DNA from: Variovorax sp. KBW07
Lineage (GTDB): Bacteria > Pseudomonadota > Gammaproteobacteria > Burkholderiales > Burkholderiaceae_C
Assembly: GCF_003852515.1 (NCBI RefSeq)
Contig: NZ_QAJK01000037.1
Coordinates: 1 to 64,000, forward strand
Direction: 5' to 3'
DNA length: 64,000 nt
The stretch's first letter is position 1; the number at the start of each line of letters is the position of its first letter. The notes below the pieces were generated by a model. It did not search any database and had not been told where the DNA came from. It saw only the letters and a list, made by a program, of their open reading frames with translations. The position numbers and the translations under genes are program-made. Of this stretch, positions 63,975 to 64,000 are shown piece by piece.

Positions 63975-64000
63975 GTGAACTACCTGAGCACCCGCGGCCA
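63975..64000 (+). CDS. thrC: Threonine synthase, first codons only
   Basis: A GTG at 63975 opens Met-Asn-Tyr-Leu-Ser-Thr-Arg-Gly, the usual N terminus of threonine synthase, and the frame runs off the window. The hom-thrC order is common in betaproteobacteria. Identity rests on nine codons and context. Confidence 0.7.

Overview
The window reads as a stretch of core chromosome from a high-GC betaproteobacterium of the Comamonadaceae, most like Variovorax. The reasons are the surE-pcm-nlpD-rpoS order, hupB-tRNA-Val-ppiD, rpsF-priB-rpsR-rplI-dnaB, a ppsR/ppsA divergent pair, and an EF-P of the arginine-rhamnosylated type beside earP. Coding density is high on both strands. The largest gene-free gaps are about 270 bases (21339-21612, 38258-38517). 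I see no IS element, prophage, CRISPR array or rRNA operon. The organism name is inference.

Left part (1-16.5 kb): an MFS drug exporter with a small conserved protein and a TetR regulator; a LOG-family hydrolase; efp with its rhamnosyltransferase earP; a secreted M20 peptidase; a gamma-glutamyltransferase with a lipobox; uvrC-pgsA-eamA; and a LysR regulator divergent from a haloacetate-dehalogenase-like hydrolase and a tartrate/malate dehydrogenase.

Middle part (16.3-29.5 kb): hupB, tRNA-Val, ppiD, several small stress or envelope proteins, tRNA-His, an H-NS-family protein, a quinone oxidoreductase, then the stationary-phase operon surE-pcm-nlpD-rpoS, rlmD, a BI-1 family membrane protein and a GlcG/HbpS-type protein.

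Iron and peroxide hub (29.6-47.1 kb): hemP with a Fur box, bfd-tonB-exbB-exbD, a PKHD hydroxylase, and a five-gene minus-strand operon (PepSY membrane protein, DUF2271, DUF4198, ApbE flavin transferase, membrane-anchored diflavin reductase). Then come bfr, ahpC-ahpF behind an OxyR-type site, and a complete haem uptake operon (TonB-dependent receptor, hmuS, hmuT, hmuU, hmuV) behind a perfect Fur palindrome. The most interesting reading is that the five-gene operon is a trans-membrane flavin electron chain. The DUF2271 protein carries an ApbE flavinylation motif (Asp-Gly-Val-Thr-Gly-Ala-Thr), which would make it a periplasmic FMN carrier fed from NADPH. A likely job is ferric-siderophore or haem-iron reduction.

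Right part (47-64 kb): ppsR/ppsA, a protein of unknown function, the ribosomal/replication cluster with DnaA-box-like sites before dnaB, a small minus-strand operon (VOC, EVE, GyrI-like, alkyltransferase-like, WYL regulator) behind a perfect 28-bp inverted repeat, a PIN-PhoH ATPase, bcp, an Mth938-like protein, then an amino-acid operon: alanine aminotransferase, a DUF1176 protein, homoserine dehydrogenase and the first codons of threonine synthase at the window edge.
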